Assembly (NCBI GenBank): GCA_021372515.1
Contig: JAJFUG010000054.1
Span: forward strand, 1 to 15,667
DNA length: 15,667 bases
Direction of reading: 5' to 3'
DNA from: a bacterium
GTDB taxonomy: Bacteria; Gemmatimonadota; Glassbacteria; GWA2-58-10
The position numbers were made by a program, and so were the translations under genes. Below the pieces are notes generated by a model. That model saw nothing but the letters and a program-made list of their open reading frames with translations. It was not told the origin of the DNA and did not search any database. Position 1 is the stretch's first letter. Each line of letters starts with the position of its first letter. Positions 6,732-13,766 of this stretch are shown here, in pieces.

Positions 6732-6739
6732 GGTTTGGG

Positions 6740-8392
6740 TCAGACCCGCAGGCCGCTGCCCGTGGCCGCGGACCAGGTCACGATCCCGCCGCTGAGGTTG
6801 CGCGCCTGGAAACCGTTCTGGCTGAGGATACGCGCGCCGATGTAGCCGCGCAGCCCCACCCGGCAGTAGACCAGTATCTCACGGTCGCGCGGCAGGGTGT
6901 CGAGGTTTTCGCGCAGGTCGTCCAGGGGCAGGTTGAGCGCCTCGGGCAGGTGGCCCGCGGCAAATTCCATGGGCGTGCGCACGTCCAGGATCAGCGCCCC
7001 GCTGCCCGCGGGCTCATCCCACTGCGCCGCCTCCACCTTGCCCTCCAGGACATTCTGCGCCGCGTAGCCGGACATGTTAACCGGGTCCTTGGCCGCGCCG
7101 AAAGGCGGAGCGTAGGCCAGGTCCAACTCGGTCAGATCGTACACGCTCATCCCGGCGGTGATCGCCGTGGCAAGGATGTCGATCCGCTTGTCCACGCCCT
7201 CGCCGCCCACGATCTGCGCGCCCAGGATACGGCCATCCGACGGGGCGAAGAGCAGCTTGATCGACATGCGCTGCGCCCCTGGATAATAGGTGGCGTGCGA
7301 GTAGCTGTGGGTCCAGGAGACCCGGTGCTCGATCCCGAGACGGGCCAGGCGCTTGGCGCTCGCGCCCACATGGGCCGCGGCGAGGTTGAACACCCGCACC
7401 ACTGAAGTCCCCAGGCTGCCCTTGAATATCCGCTCCGCGCCCAGGACCGCGTTGTCGGCGGCGATGCGGCCCTGACGGTTGGCGGGGCCGGCCAGGGCGA
7501 TCAGCTCCATGTTTCCGGTCACCAGATCGCGCACCTCGACCGCATCTCCCACAGCATAAATATCCGGGTCGCTGGTGCGCATCCGGTCATCCACGCGGAT
7601 GCCGCCGCGCGCGCCCAGCTCCAGCCCGGCGGCTTTGGCCAGCCCTGTCTCGGGCCGCACGCCCACGGAAAGAATCACCAGCCCGGCCTCAACCACGCTG
7701 CCGTCGGAAAGCCCCACGCGCAGGCCCTCGCTCGCCAGCTCGAAGCTTGTGGCCTGTACACCCAGGTGAAGTTTGACTCCGTTATCCTGCAACTCAACCT
7801 TGAGGAACGAGGCCGCATCCGCATCCAGCACGGGCAGCACCTGGTCCACCATCTCGACCAGGTGAACCTTGAGGCCGAGGCGGCTCAGGCTTTCCACCAT
7901 CTCCAGCCCGATGAACCCCGCGCCCACCACCAGGGCAGAGGCGGGCTTGCGGCTCTCGACCCAGGCCTTGATCCGCTCGGCATCCGGCACGTTGCGCAGG
8001 GTGAACACACCCGGAAGGTCGGCGCCGGGGATCGGCGGGACAACCGGCGAGGCACCTGGGGCCAGGATCAGCTTGTCGTAGGTCTCCTCATACTCTCGTC
8101 CGGTCTGCAGTTCGCGTACTTTCACTTTCCCGGCGGCGCGGTCGATCGAGATCACATCGCTGTGCGTGCGCACATCGATCCGGAACCGCCGCGCCAGGGA
8201 CTGCGGGGTCTGGACCAGCAGCGAGCCGCGGTCGCGTATCTCGCCGCCCACGAAATAGGGCAGGCCGCAGTTGGCGAACGAGACATGCTCGCCGCGCTCC
8301 AGAATCACTATTTCAGCCTTTTCATCCATCCGGCGCGCCCGCGCCGCGGCCGAGGCTCCGCCGGCCACGCCTCCCACTATCACCAGTTTCAT
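6740..8392 (-). CDS. CoA-disulfide reductase-like flavoprotein with C-terminal rhodanese domain
   Basis: This 550-residue pyridine nucleotide-disulfide oxidoreductase belongs to the CoADR-rhodanese fusion group. Family members reduce CoA disulfide, CoA persulfide or polysulfide with NAD(P)H. The FAD motif is at the N-terminus (LVIVGGVAGGASAAARAR). The redox cysteine is C42 in SFANCGLPY, the single-cysteine CoADR arrangement rather than a CxxxxC pair. The NAD(P) motif is ALVVGAGFIGLEMVESL, and the FAD-closing motif is DPDIYAVGDAVEV. The dimerisation domain is followed by a rhodanese domain (about 455-545), with DVRTPMEFAAGHLP and active-site C510 in VYCRVGLRGY. The length is usual for the fusion. 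ATG 8392 is preferred over the TTG one codon upstream. A promoter candidate with TAGACA and TATTAT lies upstream. Likely roles are thiol redox balance or sulfane-sulfur reduction. The precise substrate is not determinable. Confidence 0.93.
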   Translation of the reverse strand: MKLVIVGGVAGGASAAARARRMDEKAEIVILERGEHVSFANCGLPYFVGGEIRDRGSLLVQTPQSLARRFRIDVRTHSDVISIDRAAGKVKVRELQTGREYEETYDKLILAPGASPVVPPIPGADLPGVFTLRNVPDAERIKAWVESRKPASALVVGAGFIGLEMVESLSRLGLKVHLVEMVDQVLPVLDADAASFLKVELQDNGVKLHLGVQATSFELASEGLRVGLSDGSVVEAGLVILSVGVRPETGLAKAAGLELGARGGIRVDDRMRTSDPDIYAVGDAVEVRDLVTGNMELIALAGPANRQGRIAADNAVLGAERIFKGSLGTSVVRVFNLAAAHVGASAKRLARLGIEHRVSWTHSYSHATYYPGAQRMSIKLLFAPSDGRILGAQIVGGEGVDKRIDILATAITAGMSVYDLTELDLAYAPPFGAAKDPVNMSGYAAQNVLEGKVEAAQWDEPAGSGALILDVRTPMEFAAGHLPEALNLPLDDLRENLDTLPRDREILVYCRVGLRGYIGARILSQNGFQARNLSGGIVTWSAATGSGLRV

Positions 8393-8432
8393 CAAAGCTA
8401 CCTTTCATTTGATGGTAGTTTCTGTCTTCTCG

Positions 8433-8520
8433 AAACCAAACTATGTAGTCCATAATAACAGTCCGGAGCCTGTTTGTCTATTCGTCCGCGAAAACCCGTG
8501 AGACGGTGCGAGTTTGGTTT
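8433..8520. repeat. Inverted 10-bp repeat AGTTTGGTTT in a divergent promoter region
   Basis: AAACCAAACT at 8433-8442 and AGTTTGGTTT at 8511-8520 are perfect inverted copies 68 bp apart. One lies just past the predicted minus-strand transcription start and the other overlaps the plus-strand -35 box. The symmetric placement suggests a shared operator. No regulator gene is adjacent. Confidence 0.4.
8452..8480 (-). promoter_or_regulatory. Promoter candidate for the CoADR-rhodanese gene
   Basis: On the minus strand TAGACA (complement of 8475-8480) is followed by 17 bp and TATTAT (complement of 8452-8457), each matching 5 of 6 consensus bases. The predicted start near 8445 leaves a leader of about 53 nt. 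The left copy of a 10-bp inverted repeat (8433-8442) lies just downstream of the start. Confidence 0.55.
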
Positions 8521-8542
8521 TTCCACGAAGAGGGGATATATT
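8514..8542 (+). promoter_or_regulatory. Promoter candidate for the quinone-oxidoreductase-type gene
   Basis: TTGGTT (8514-8519), a 17-bp spacer and TATATT (8537-8542) precede the gene, with the start expected near 8549 and a leader of about 30 nt. The -35 box lies inside the right copy of the inverted AGTTTGGTTT repeat (8511-8520). A protein bound there would be placed to control this promoter. A second AT-rich TATATT lies at 8551-8556. Confidence 0.45.
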
Positions 8543-8578
8543 GCTGTAGTATATATTAAAACTTACGGGAGGAGGAAG

Positions 8579-9607
8579 ATGCTGAACCGCAGAGTGATGA
8601 TAACCCGCCGCGGGGGACCGGAGGTGCTCCGGGTGGTGACCGGGGAGCCGCCGCAGCCGGGCGAGGGACAGGTGCTGGTGCGGGTGGAGGCTGCGGGAGT
8701 GGCTTTCGCCGACGTGATGATGCGCGAGGGCATTTACCCCGGCGCTCCGCCGTTCCCGTTCAGCCCGGGCTATGACATCGTGGGGCGGGTGGAGGGCCTG
8801 GGCCCGGGCGTGGAGGGTGTGGCGGAGGGCAGTCGCGTGGCCGCGCTCACCGTGCGTGGCGGCTATGCGGACTATGTCTGCCTGGACGCGGAGGACCTGG
8901 CGCCTGTGCCAGAGGGCCTCGACCCGGCCGAGGCGGTGAGCCTGGTGCTCAACTACCTGACCGCCTGGCAGATGCTGCACCGGGTGGCGCGGGTCGAAAC
9001 CGGTGACAGCGTGCTGGTGCAGGGGGCGGCGGGCGGTGTGGGCACCGCGCTGTTGCAGTTGGGCGGCCTGGCCGGTCTCAGGATGTTCGGCACGGCCAGC
9101 CGGGGCAAGCTGGCCCTGGTGGAAAGCCTGGGTGCAGTGGGCATCGACTACCGCAGCGAGGATTTCACCGCGCGGGTGCGAGCCGTCCTGGGCGGCGACC
9201 GTCTGGATGCGGCTTTCGACCCGCTGGGCGGGCGGAGCTGGCGGCGTTCGTTCCGGCTGCTGGGTTTCGGCGGAATACTGATAGGTTACGGGTTCTACGG
9301 CGGCATGCGGGACGGGCGGCGCAGCCCGGTGGGCGCGCTCAAGGCCCTGGTGCGCGACCCGCACTTTTCGATCCTGCCGCTCATCGGGGGCGGCAGGCGG
9401 ATTGCGGGCTACAACGTGACTTCGCTCAAGAAACGCCGCCCGGGCTGGCACCGTGAGGACCTGGGCGTCCTGTTCGAGCTGCTGCAGGCGCGCAAGATCG
9501 CGCCGGTGATCGCCGAGCGCCTGCCCCTGGAGCGGGCGGCGCGGGCGCACGAGCTGCTGGGCGCGCGGGCGGTGAGCGGCAAGATCGTGCTGCTCACCGG
9601 GGCGTGA
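8579..9607 (+). CDS. Zinc-independent MDR-family NAD(P)H:quinone oxidoreductase-like dehydrogenase
   Basis: This 342-residue member of the medium-chain dehydrogenase/reductase superfamily has an N-terminal GroES-like domain (PEVLRVVTGEPPQPGEGQ, then VRVEAAGVAFADVMMREG and PFSPGYDIVGRVEGLG). The Rossmann domain shows the quinone-oxidoreductase nucleotide motif VLVQGAAGGVGTALLQ (146-160). The cysteines that hold catalytic and structural zinc in alcohol dehydrogenases are absent, so it is of the QOR/zeta-crystallin type acting on quinones, enones or other carbonyls with NADPH. ATG 8579 is chosen because the strong site GGGAGGAGGAAG directly precedes it. The same frame extends back to 8474 but lacks a ribosome site there. 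The gene stands alone, divergent from the CoADR-rhodanese gene, and is followed by a hairpin at 9641. The substrate is unknown. Confidence 0.9.
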   Translation: MLNRRVMITRRGGPEVLRVVTGEPPQPGEGQVLVRVEAAGVAFADVMMREGIYPGAPPFPFSPGYDIVGRVEGLGPGVEGVAEGSRVAALTVRGGYADYVCLDAEDLAPVPEGLDPAEAVSLVLNYLTAWQMLHRVARVETGDSVLVQGAAGGVGTALLQLGGLAGLRMFGTASRGKLALVESLGAVGIDYRSEDFTARVRAVLGGDRLDAAFDPLGGRSWRRSFRLLGFGGILIGYGFYGGMRDGRRSPVGALKALVRDPHFSILPLIGGGRRIAGYNVTSLKKRRPGWHREDLGVLFELLQARKIAPVIAERLPLERAARAHELLGARAVSGKIVLLTGA

Positions 9608-9640
9608 GGGGCACTGGTTATTCGGAGGCCGCAAAAACAA

Positions 9641-9664
9641 AAGGGCGACCATCCGGTTGCCCTT
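9641..9664 (+). terminator. Probable terminator after the QOR-like gene
   Basis: AAGGGCGACC and GGTTGCCCTT form a 10-bp stem (one G-U pair) around a 4-base loop, 33 bp after the stop at 9607. The following bases, GCCTCTTTC, are only mildly T-rich, so it is a moderate intrinsic terminator. A-rich bases precede it, so it may also act on the opposite strand for the convergent unit ending at 9848. Confidence 0.5.
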
Positions 9665-9693
9665 GCCTCTTTCATTGAAAGGCATCGGTTATC

Positions 9694-9754
9694 GTAGGGG
9701 CAGGCCCCTGTGCCTGCCCCATTTATACGGGCGGCCACAGGGGGCCGCCCCTAC
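9694..9754. repeat. Composite inverted pair of GTAGGGGC hairpin elements
   Basis: The 61-bp block begins GTAGGGG and ends CCCCTAC. The left unit (9694-9719) is a hairpin with arms GGGGCAGG and CCTGCCCC and loop CCCCTGTG. The right unit (9729-9754) is the same element inverted, with arms GGGCGGC and GCCGCCC and loop CACAGGGG, the reverse complement of the first loop. The two units can fold separately, with complementary loops, or pair end to end. It sits between convergent genes, and there is no ORF in this 240-bp gap. Confidence 0.8.
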
Positions 9755-9847
9755 ATAACAAGGCTTAGGAAAAAACCTGGGCGAACACAAGGCTCACCCC
9801 TGCAAAAGGAAACTGACGTCCGCGATTCGGTTTTTGCTGCCTCATGC

Positions 9848-10174
9848 TCAGCCCCGGCTGTCGTACAGCTCCATGGCCAATGGCAGGCAGGTGGCCACCC
9901 CGCGGATGCCGCACACGGTCAGGCTCATCAGGACCGCGTCCCGCACCTCGGCGCGGGATGCACCGGCGGCCTTGGCCATGGGCACGTGGAACTTGAGGGC
10001 CAGGGCGTCCGCCTCCGCTGCCTTGAGCGCGATGTAGATCAGGTGCTTGGTCTTGCCGTCCAGCCCATCCGTGCCCACCAGCGAGCGGATCAGGCCGTCG
10101 AACGCGCGCGCTACCTCGGGGGCCTCGCGCTGGAACACCTCCAGCGGATTGGCGCCGCTCTTTCCTGCCTCCAT
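9848..10174 (-). CDS. Small carboxymuconolactone-decarboxylase/AhpD-like protein without CxxC
   Basis: This 108-residue alpha-helical protein has the CMD/AhpD-like core: KTKHLIYIALKAAEADALALKFHVPMAKAAGAS, then AEVRDAVLMSLTVCGIRGV. In peroxidase-type members a CxxC precedes the histidine. Here those two positions are Asp56 and Ala59, and only H63 remains. The other two cysteines, C88 and C96, lie in the next helix (VCGIRGVATCLP). A thiol-peroxidase activity is therefore doubtful, and a lyase, binding or structural role is possible. ATG 10174 is supported by GGAGG seven bases upstream. The same frame runs upstream to 11095, but that part is antisense-type shadow of the URO-D-like gene. It lies 29 bp after the URO-D-like gene, so the two form one transcript. 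Confidence 0.85.
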   Translation of the reverse strand: MEAGKSGANPLEVFQREAPEVARAFDGLIRSLVGTDGLDGKTKHLIYIALKAAEADALALKFHVPMAKAAGASRAEVRDAVLMSLTVCGIRGVATCLPLAMELYDSRG

Positions 10175-10203
10175 CCTGCCACCTCCCTCCGAGTGGGACA
10201 GAA

Positions 10204-11277
10204 TCAGTCCCGGGTCCATTTTTCGGCTTTTTTCAGCCAGTCGCGGGCCTCGCTCTCGCTGTCGGCCTTGACCTCGATCAACAGGCCGCGGCTGGACACG
10301 TTCGCCAGGGTGTTTTCCACGTCCTGCCGTTCCATATTCTGCAGCACCAGCAGCTTGCCCTTGTCCTGAATCCTCTTGTACAGCGGATACCACTTGGGCG
10401 AGCCAACCGAGGGGTTGCCCGCGCCCGGCACCCACTGGATCCCGTCCAGCTCCGGGATGTCGAGCAGAAGGTCCAGGTGCTTGATCTGGTCCGGACCGTC
10501 CAGGTGGAAGATGCTGTGGCCCAGGCGGACACATTCCTGCTGAAGGTGCGGCACAACAAACTCGGCGAACATGTCCGGCGAGAGCATGGCCGAGAAGTCG
10601 CACTGCGTGTCGCCGCCGCAGCCCTCGAACCAGATGCTCATCCAGTTCGAGGCCCCATCCTGGTGCGGCGCGATCAGGGCATGCAGGCGGTCGAAGCTCT
10701 CCAGCCAGACCCGGTTCACGGCCTCGGTGGCCGCCTTGACCGCGTCCGGGTTGTCCATCATATCGTACAGCACGCGCTGGGTGCCGCGCAGGTGGCAGAT
10801 TATGTCGAACACGGAGTTGAGGTCGGTCATCCCGGCGAAATACTTGCCCGGCGCGTTCTCGGCCGCCATACGGGTAATGTCGCGGGTGACGCGCCACCAC
10901 TTGTTGTCCAGGTCCAGGCGGCTGGCGGCCAGCTCCTCCAGCGAGACATCCCCCGGGGCCTCGAACCAGACCGTGTCGTCGTTCACTTTCAGCTGCGCGC
11001 CCAGAAACGCGGCCGGCACTCCGGGGCCCAGGTTGACCCAGAGGTTGGGGATGAACTCTCCGCCGAAAAAGGTCTGGCGGCAGTAGTTTTCCCACTCGGC
11101 CAGGATCAGCTCCGGCTCGTCATAATGCTGGGCCAGGAAAAACGGGTGCCAGCGGCTGGTCTGCGGCACATTGTCGCGCGCGCCTGTCACCTGGAACACC
11201 ACCCGGTCGACAAGCTCGCCCCGCCAGAACGCGCACATGCGCTCGCGCACCTTTTCCCAGTCATCCTTGTAGAGCAT
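10204..11277 (-). CDS. Uroporphyrinogen-decarboxylase (URO-D)-fold protein, non-heme type
   Basis: This 357-residue protein of the URO-D/methyltransferase fold has an N-terminal KDDWEKVRERMCAFWRGELVDR, a Trp-rich segment, and a central GMTDLNSVFDIICHLRGTQRVLYDMMDNPDAV. CDFSAMLSPDMFAEFVVPHLQ follows at 226-245. The late barrel strand reads SIFHLDGPDQIKHLDLLLDIPELDGIQWVPGAG (255-287). True HemE signatures are missing. The HxC...C zinc site of corrinoid methyltransferases such as MtaA is also not seen, since the corresponding strand reads HLDG. It may be a methyltransferase-like enzyme of unknown substrate. ATG 11277 has CGGAGG four to five bases upstream. It is followed by the CMD-like gene and divergent from the MBL lipoprotein gene. 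The family call is firm and the activity is not. Confidence 0.87.
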   Translation of the reverse strand: MLYKDDWEKVRERMCAFWRGELVDRVVFQVTGARDNVPQTSRWHPFFLAQHYDEPELILAEWENYCRQTFFGGEFIPNLWVNLGPGVPAAFLGAQLKVNDDTVWFEAPGDVSLEELAASRLDLDNKWWRVTRDITRMAAENAPGKYFAGMTDLNSVFDIICHLRGTQRVLYDMMDNPDAVKAATEAVNRVWLESFDRLHALIAPHQDGASNWMSIWFEGCGGDTQCDFSAMLSPDMFAEFVVPHLQQECVRLGHSIFHLDGPDQIKHLDLLLDIPELDGIQWVPGAGNPSVGSPKWYPLYKRIQDKGKLLVLQNMERQDVENTLANVSSRGLLIEVKADSESEARDWLKKAEKWTRD

Positions 11278-11537
11278 CGTGCCTCCGTGTTTGGGTCAGA
11301 AAGATATCATTTATCCGAGTTGTATTCCATTCTTTCGACAGAGTTCCGGCTCCGCCCTGTCTGCGACCTGGCCCCGGTGAGGAATATCCTTTACGCGCGG
11401 CCCGGCCGGGGATAATATTTTCAAGGCGTCGATTTGAATAAAAATTAGTGCGGATAAAAAACCATTCAAACATAAAAGACGTCTTCCCATTGTTCAAGCT
11501 AAATCGGTGTTCCCACGCCGGAAGCGGAGGAGGGACT
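11278..11537. promoter_or_regulatory. Divergent intergenic region, AT-rich core
   Basis: This 260-bp gap between divergently transcribed genes must hold promoters for both. The stretch 11411-11500 is clearly AT-richer than its surroundings. GATAAT (11411-11416) on the plus strand could be a -10 box, but its best -35 (TTTACG, 11390-11395) is only 15 bp away. No minus-strand promoter stood out. A 10-bp palindrome CCCGGCCGGG lies at 11401-11410. None of the palindromic repeats of the other gaps occurs here. Confidence 0.5.
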
Positions 11538-12608
11538 ATGGAGCGCAGAGGTTTCCTGGCCCTGGGGGGCCTGAGCCTGGCAGTCGGAGCGTGCAGCGGC
11601 AAGGTGACGGTCGATAACCAGCCGGGGGCCTCGGGGCCGGAGGGACGGTCCCATCCGGCGGTGGTCCAGACCTCGGCCGCGGGGTTCCAGGTGATCCACG
11701 ACCGCGCCACATTCCTCGATCAGTACAAGTACGACCACTGGACCGACCCGGCCGCGGACTGGAAAAAGGACAACGACCTGTTCTGCGAGCTGTCCGGCAA
11801 GTGGGCGCGCCTGGAGACCCCGATACAGCGCCGTCCGGGCGAAATTCTGCCCGGCCTGTGGCTGCTGGGGCCGGAGGATTACCACCAGTCGATCTATCTG
11901 ATGGACACGGGCGAGGGCCTTCTGCTGGTGGACCCCAGCTACACCCGGTTCCAGCCGCTGGTCGAGGTGCAGATCCGTCAGCTCGGGTTCCCGCTTGAGA
12001 AAGTCCGCTGGGTGCTGCTCACCCACATGCACTTCGACCACTCCGAGGCCGCGGCGGCCTGGGAGCGACGCGGGGCGGCGGTGTTCGTGCCCGAGGGCGA
12101 CGCCCCCTACGTGACCGGCCAGATCAAGGCCCAGGCCGGGGACATCCCCGACCCGGTGAAAAGCCCGGCCACTTTTGGCGAGGGCGCGCCGCTCACTTTC
12201 GGGCGCGCGAGCCTGACCGTGATCCACACTCCGGGCCACACGCCGGGCGGCTGCTGCTACGGCTTGACCTGGGACGGCAAACCGGGGCTGATTTCCGGCG
12301 ACATCGCCCTGCACCTGGGCCGTCACGCCTGGATGGGCGCGGACTACTGCAATTGGGACCAGTACCTGGCCAGCCTCTGGAAACTGTACCGTCACCCGGA
12401 AGGCGAGAACTGGAAGTTCATGCTGCCCGGCCACGGCAGCGTGGACCTGGATGGGGCTCGTGACAGCCTGTACCGGGTGATACTGGTCACAAGCGAAATC
12501 ATCCGCGCCCGGCGCGCCGGGAGCAGCATCGACTGGATCGATCCGCTGGAGCTGTTCTGGCGCCGCCGCCTGGAGGGCAAGCCTGAGATAGAGCCGCTCG
12601 AGGCCTGA
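11538..12608 (+). CDS. Exported MBL-fold metallo-hydrolase (probable Tat lipoprotein)
   Basis: This 356-residue metallo-beta-lactamase-fold hydrolase appears anchored outside the cytoplasmic membrane. The N-terminus MERRGFLALGGLSLAVGACSGK combines a twin-arginine-like start (RRGFL) with a lipobox ending at C19. All metal ligands are visible: H163, H165, D167, H168 (THMHFDH), H234 (TPGHTPGG), D255 (SGDIAL) and H299 (PGHGS). This is the complete dinuclear set. The pattern resembles lactonase or beta-lactamase B3-like members, but the substrate cannot be assigned. ATG 11538 is chosen for the strong GGAGGAGGG upstream and because the signal peptide starts there. The frame extends back to 11448 without support. 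The amidohydrolase gene follows after 34 bp, so the two probably work in one degradative pathway. Confidence 0.9.
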   Translation: MERRGFLALGGLSLAVGACSGKVTVDNQPGASGPEGRSHPAVVQTSAAGFQVIHDRATFLDQYKYDHWTDPAADWKKDNDLFCELSGKWARLETPIQRRPGEILPGLWLLGPEDYHQSIYLMDTGEGLLLVDPSYTRFQPLVEVQIRQLGFPLEKVRWVLLTHMHFDHSEAAAAWERRGAAVFVPEGDAPYVTGQIKAQAGDIPDPVKSPATFGEGAPLTFGRASLTVIHTPGHTPGGCCYGLTWDGKPGLISGDIALHLGRHAWMGADYCNWDQYLASLWKLYRHPEGENWKFMLPGHGSVDLDGARDSLYRVILVTSEIIRARRAGSSIDWIDPLELFWRRRLEGKPEIEPLEA

Positions 12609-12642
12609 GCCGCTCTTGAGGACAGAGGATAAGGAGAGAGGG

Positions 12643-13701
12643 ATGTCGAGGAATTTCGAGATCGTCGACGCGCACACGCACATACCGCCGGAATGGGCCG
12701 GCCTGGCGGTCCGGGTGATGGACCGCACCGGGATTGCATGCAGCGTGACCCTGGGCTGGATGGACGCTTTCGGGCCGCGGCTGGACCACATGCTGAGCGT
12801 GTTCGGGCGCTGGCCGGGGCGGTTCGCGCAGTTGACCAACATCGACTGGTCGCGGGTGGACCGGCCGGATTTCGGCGCTGCGGCCGCGGATGAGCTGGAA
12901 CGGGGGGTGGAGCGCGGGGCCAGGGGCCTCAAGATTTTCAAGAGCCTGGGCCTGGAGGTGCGCACCGCGGACGGCCAGCTTCTGCGAGTGGATGACCATC
13001 GGCTGGACCCGGTGTTCGAGCGCGCCGGGCGGCTGGGGGTGCCGGTCCTCATCCACGTGGCCGACCCGCCGGCGTTCTGGGAACCGCTGGGCCAGAACAA
13101 TTTCTGGAGCGGCGTGCTGGTGGGCGCCTACGCCGAGTGGAGCTACTACCGCAAGAACCTGCCCAGCCGGGAGGAACTGCTGGGCGAGCGCGACACCCTG
13201 TTCGAGCGTCACCGCGGCACGGTGTTCGTGGCCCCGCACATGGCCAGCATGGCGGATGACCCGCTGGCGCTGGAGGAGCAACTGGAGCATCACCCCAACA
13301 TGTACGTGGACATCTCGGCCCGTCTGCCCGCAATGGCCCGCAACGAGACCCGACGCCGCCACTGGCGTGACCTCTGTATCCGCTGGAGCGAGCGGGTGCT
13401 GTTCGGCACGGACCTGATCTACGACAACCCGAGCGTGGCCAGCGGCATCCAGAGCCAGAGCTTCCAGCGCCCGGAGGATGTGGACATCCGCGGCCTGGCG
13501 CCCGAGGAGGCCTACGAGAAGACCTCGGCCGAGTACGTGGACTGCCATATGCGGTTCCTGCTCTGGGAGCGCACCCAGCCCACGGCCCCGTTCCGCCGTC
13601 AGGCCGGGCATACCAGCCTTCCCGGGCTGGGCCTGCCCGATGAAGTGGTGCAGAGGATTGTCCACGACAACCCGCTGCGGGTCTACCACCTGGAGGGGTA
13701 A
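12643..13701 (+). CDS. Amidohydrolase family (Amidohydro_2) TIM-barrel metal hydrolase/decarboxylase
   Basis: This 352-residue protein has no signal peptide, so it is cytoplasmic. The barrel begins with VDAHTHIPPEW (H11, H13). GLKIFKSLGL gives K97, LIHVADPP gives H138, FVAPHMAS gives H199, and LFGTDLIYD gives D257. These are the usual metal and catalytic positions of the Amidohydro_2 group, which includes decarboxylases and lactone hydrolases. The end (VVQRIVHDNPLRVYHL) is the typical C-terminal helix with the HDNP motif. AAGGAG at 12631-12636 fixes the start at ATG 12643 rather than the upstream TTG. It is the second gene of a two-gene unit with the exported MBL hydrolase and is followed by a strong terminator. 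The substrate is not assignable. A small aromatic or cyclic ester pathway is a guess from the pairing. Confidence 0.9.
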   Translation: MSRNFEIVDAHTHIPPEWAGLAVRVMDRTGIACSVTLGWMDAFGPRLDHMLSVFGRWPGRFAQLTNIDWSRVDRPDFGAAAADELERGVERGARGLKIFKSLGLEVRTADGQLLRVDDHRLDPVFERAGRLGVPVLIHVADPPAFWEPLGQNNFWSGVLVGAYAEWSYYRKNLPSREELLGERDTLFERHRGTVFVAPHMASMADDPLALEEQLEHHPNMYVDISARLPAMARNETRRRHWRDLCIRWSERVLFGTDLIYDNPSVASGIQSQSFQRPEDVDIRGLAPEEAYEKTSAEYVDCHMRFLLWERTQPTAPFRRQAGHTSLPGLGLPDEVVQRIVHDNPLRVYHLEG

Positions 13702-13737
13702 GCCCTAAGCGCGGGTAACGCTGGTAATCGTTTTTGC

Positions 13738-13766
13738 AGGGGCACGGCTGCCGTGCCCCTTTTTTT
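13738..13766 (+). terminator. Rho-independent terminator built from a repeat
   Basis: Arms AGGGGCACGGC (13738-13748) and GCCGTGCCCCT (13750-13760) pair around a one-base centre (in RNA, a small loop within GGCTGCC). They run directly into seven Ts (13760-13766), 37 bp after the amidohydrolase stop. The stem is a near copy of the palindrome at 6665-6690, so a dispersed element seems to provide the terminator. Confidence 0.85.

Larger units (their letters stand above)
6399..6739. other. porG leader and repeat-rich gap
   Basis: This 341-bp stretch separates the porG start from the end of the CoA-disulfide-reductase-like gene, both on the minus strand. The half next to porG carries the promoter candidate. 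The half next to 6740 contains three different palindromes within about 150 bp (6585-6610, 6665-6690, 6706-6731). These may also terminate or insulate the upstream transcript, although none is followed by a T-run on the minus strand. No credible ORF was seen. Confidence 0.75.

Noticed and set aside
6740-8392. NADH oxidase or sulfide:quinone reductase as the identity of the flavoprotein
   Set aside because: The SFANCGLPY cysteine with a C-terminal rhodanese domain fits the CoADR-rhodanese group better. SQR lacks this arrangement.
10175-11095. Long minus-strand open frame continuous with the CMD-like gene (Arg/Gly/Pro-rich extension)
   Set aside because: It is an alternate frame of the URO-D-like gene with shadow composition. 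The GGAGG-preceded ATG at 10174 marks the real start.
10204-11277. HemE (true uroporphyrinogen decarboxylase)
   Set aside because: The HemE N-terminal signature and substrate-binding arginines are not seen, and no heme biosynthesis genes are nearby.
11390-11416. Promoter TTTACG with GATAAT for the MBL gene
   Set aside because: The 15-bp spacer and weak -35 box make it unconvincing. I kept it only as a note in the intergenic entry.
11499-13689. Long minus-strand open frames opposite the MBL and amidohydrolase genes
   Set aside because: They have low-complexity Arg/Pro/Gln-rich content, no motifs and no ribosome sites. The plus-strand genes have full catalytic sets and strong Shine-Dalgarno sites.
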